Shown: positions 4,937 through 5,366 of the stretch, one piece after another | Numbering within the stretch: the stretch's first letter is position 1 | How the letters are laid out: every line of letters starts with the position of its first letter | Assembly: GCA_003650785.1 (NCBI GenBank) | Contig: QMRW01000087.1 | Coordinates: 1-5,366 of the forward strand | Reading direction: 5' to 3' | Length of the DNA stretch: 5,366 bases | DNA from: Thermoprotei archaeon | GTDB taxonomy: Archaea; Thermoproteota; Thermoprotei; Thermofilales; B20-G17 | Program-made: the position numbers and the translations under genes | Notes under the pieces: generated by a model | Told to the model about the DNA's origin: nothing | Databases searched by the model: none | Seen by the model: the letters and a program-made list of their open reading frames with translations, nothing else

Positions 4937-5365
4937 TTATTTGTCTCTTTTTTGAAGTATTTCTTTAGCTTTTAGTACGAGTTTTTTAGCTTCTTCTCTA
5001 GTATAAATTTCTTTAGGAGTTTTAAGGGATTCTATATCTCCATATGTAGTTAATCCATAGTGTTTAGAGACCTCATCTACTACTCTGGATAGCTCTTCTA
5101 AGAAGTTTTTATACTTCTTCAGTTCTTTTCTTTCTTCAATTAATTTAAGGAGTTCACCACCTGGTCTATAACTCCAAGTTGGGGGTTTGAATAGAGCTAT
5201 TATTGCTTTAGTTGAATTTTCTATTGATAGCTGTGCATAGTGTACTGCTACTGAATAGAGTCCTATGTTAAAAGACCTCTCTGCAGTTTCTAAATGGTCT
5301 TTGGCTAATCTTAATCGAAACTCAAATTCTCTTATAGGGTCCTCATCTATACTTAGTGTAAAGGG
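4937..5365 (-). CDS. HEPN-domain protein, N-terminus beyond the window
   Basis: The minus strand is open from the right window edge to a TAA at 4937 (followed by a second TAA), giving at least 142 residues; the start codon lies outside. The sequence EFRLRLAKDHLETAERSFN, then GLYSVAVHYAQLSIENSTKA and IIALF, is a classic HEPN helical hairpin. These small all-alpha proteins are RNA-cleaving toxins, or adaptor relatives, commonly paired with MNT antitoxins in archaea. The region where the catalytic R-x4-6-H motif normally lies reads WSYRPGGELLKL: Arg is present, but no His follows at the expected distance, so RNase activity is doubtful. The C-terminal third is helical and charged, ending KAKEILQKRDK. 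No nucleotidyltransferase gene follows it in this window; a partner, if any, should be upstream, past the right edge. It faces the ATPase side and is unrelated in sequence to the broken HEPN at 2837. Confidence 0.75.
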   Translation of the reverse strand, partial: PFTLSIDEDPIREFEFRLRLAKDHLETAERSFNIGLYSVAVHYAQLSIENSTKAIIALFKPPTWSYRPGGELLKLIEERKELKKYKNFLEELSRVVDEVSKHYGLTTYGDIESLKTPKEIYTREEAKKLVLKAKEILQKRDK

Positions 5366-5366
5366 A

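Noticed and set aside
1..5366. CRISPR array
   Set aside because: No direct repeat of 24-37 bases recurs at regular spacing anywhere in the window.

Overview
The window looks like an accessory stretch of a crenarchaeal genome, most likely from the Sulfolobales or a close relative. The reasons are low GC, heavy use of AGA/AGG and ATA codons, TATA boxes about 26 bases upstream of start codons (leaderless genes), an MNT/HEPN toxin-antitoxin pair, and an archaeal-type P-loop ATPase. The placement is an inference; there is no rRNA or tRNA here to anchor it.

Layout. Positions 1-375 hold the broken 3' end of a gene whose tail resembles M24 (creatinase/aminopeptidase P-like) peptidases. After a gene-free spacer comes an intact PHP-superfamily metal-dependent hydrolase (683-1633, +) with its own promoter and Shine-Dalgarno site. 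Positions 1634-2142 have no intact gene but carry three inverted repeats. A decayed pilin-like secreted protein lies on the minus strand (2143-2340). Divergent from it is an intact minimal nucleotidyltransferase (MNT, 2463-2840, +). The HEPN partner that overlaps its stop codon (2837-3022) is frameshifted and cut short. The cut coincides with a GC-rich block of about 120 bases with three hairpins (3013-3136), which could be a non-coding RNA or the 3' remnant of an IS605/TnpB-type element. An intact 372-residue archaeal ATPase follows (3220-4338, +) from its own leaderless promoter. Further on are a minus-strand gene with one internal stop (4345-4545), a stretch that may be another decayed plus-strand gene (4565-4930), and an intact but edge-truncated HEPN gene (4937-5365, -).

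Only four genes look functional: PHP hydrolase, MNT, ATPase and the right-hand HEPN. The rest is gene debris, typical of an island with toxin-antitoxin modules and mobile-element traffic. The MNT appears to have lost its cognate HEPN, so it is either an orphan on its way out or now acts elsewhere. Nothing shows that the PHP hydrolase, ATPase and HEPN/MNT genes work together; each has its own promoter or orientation.
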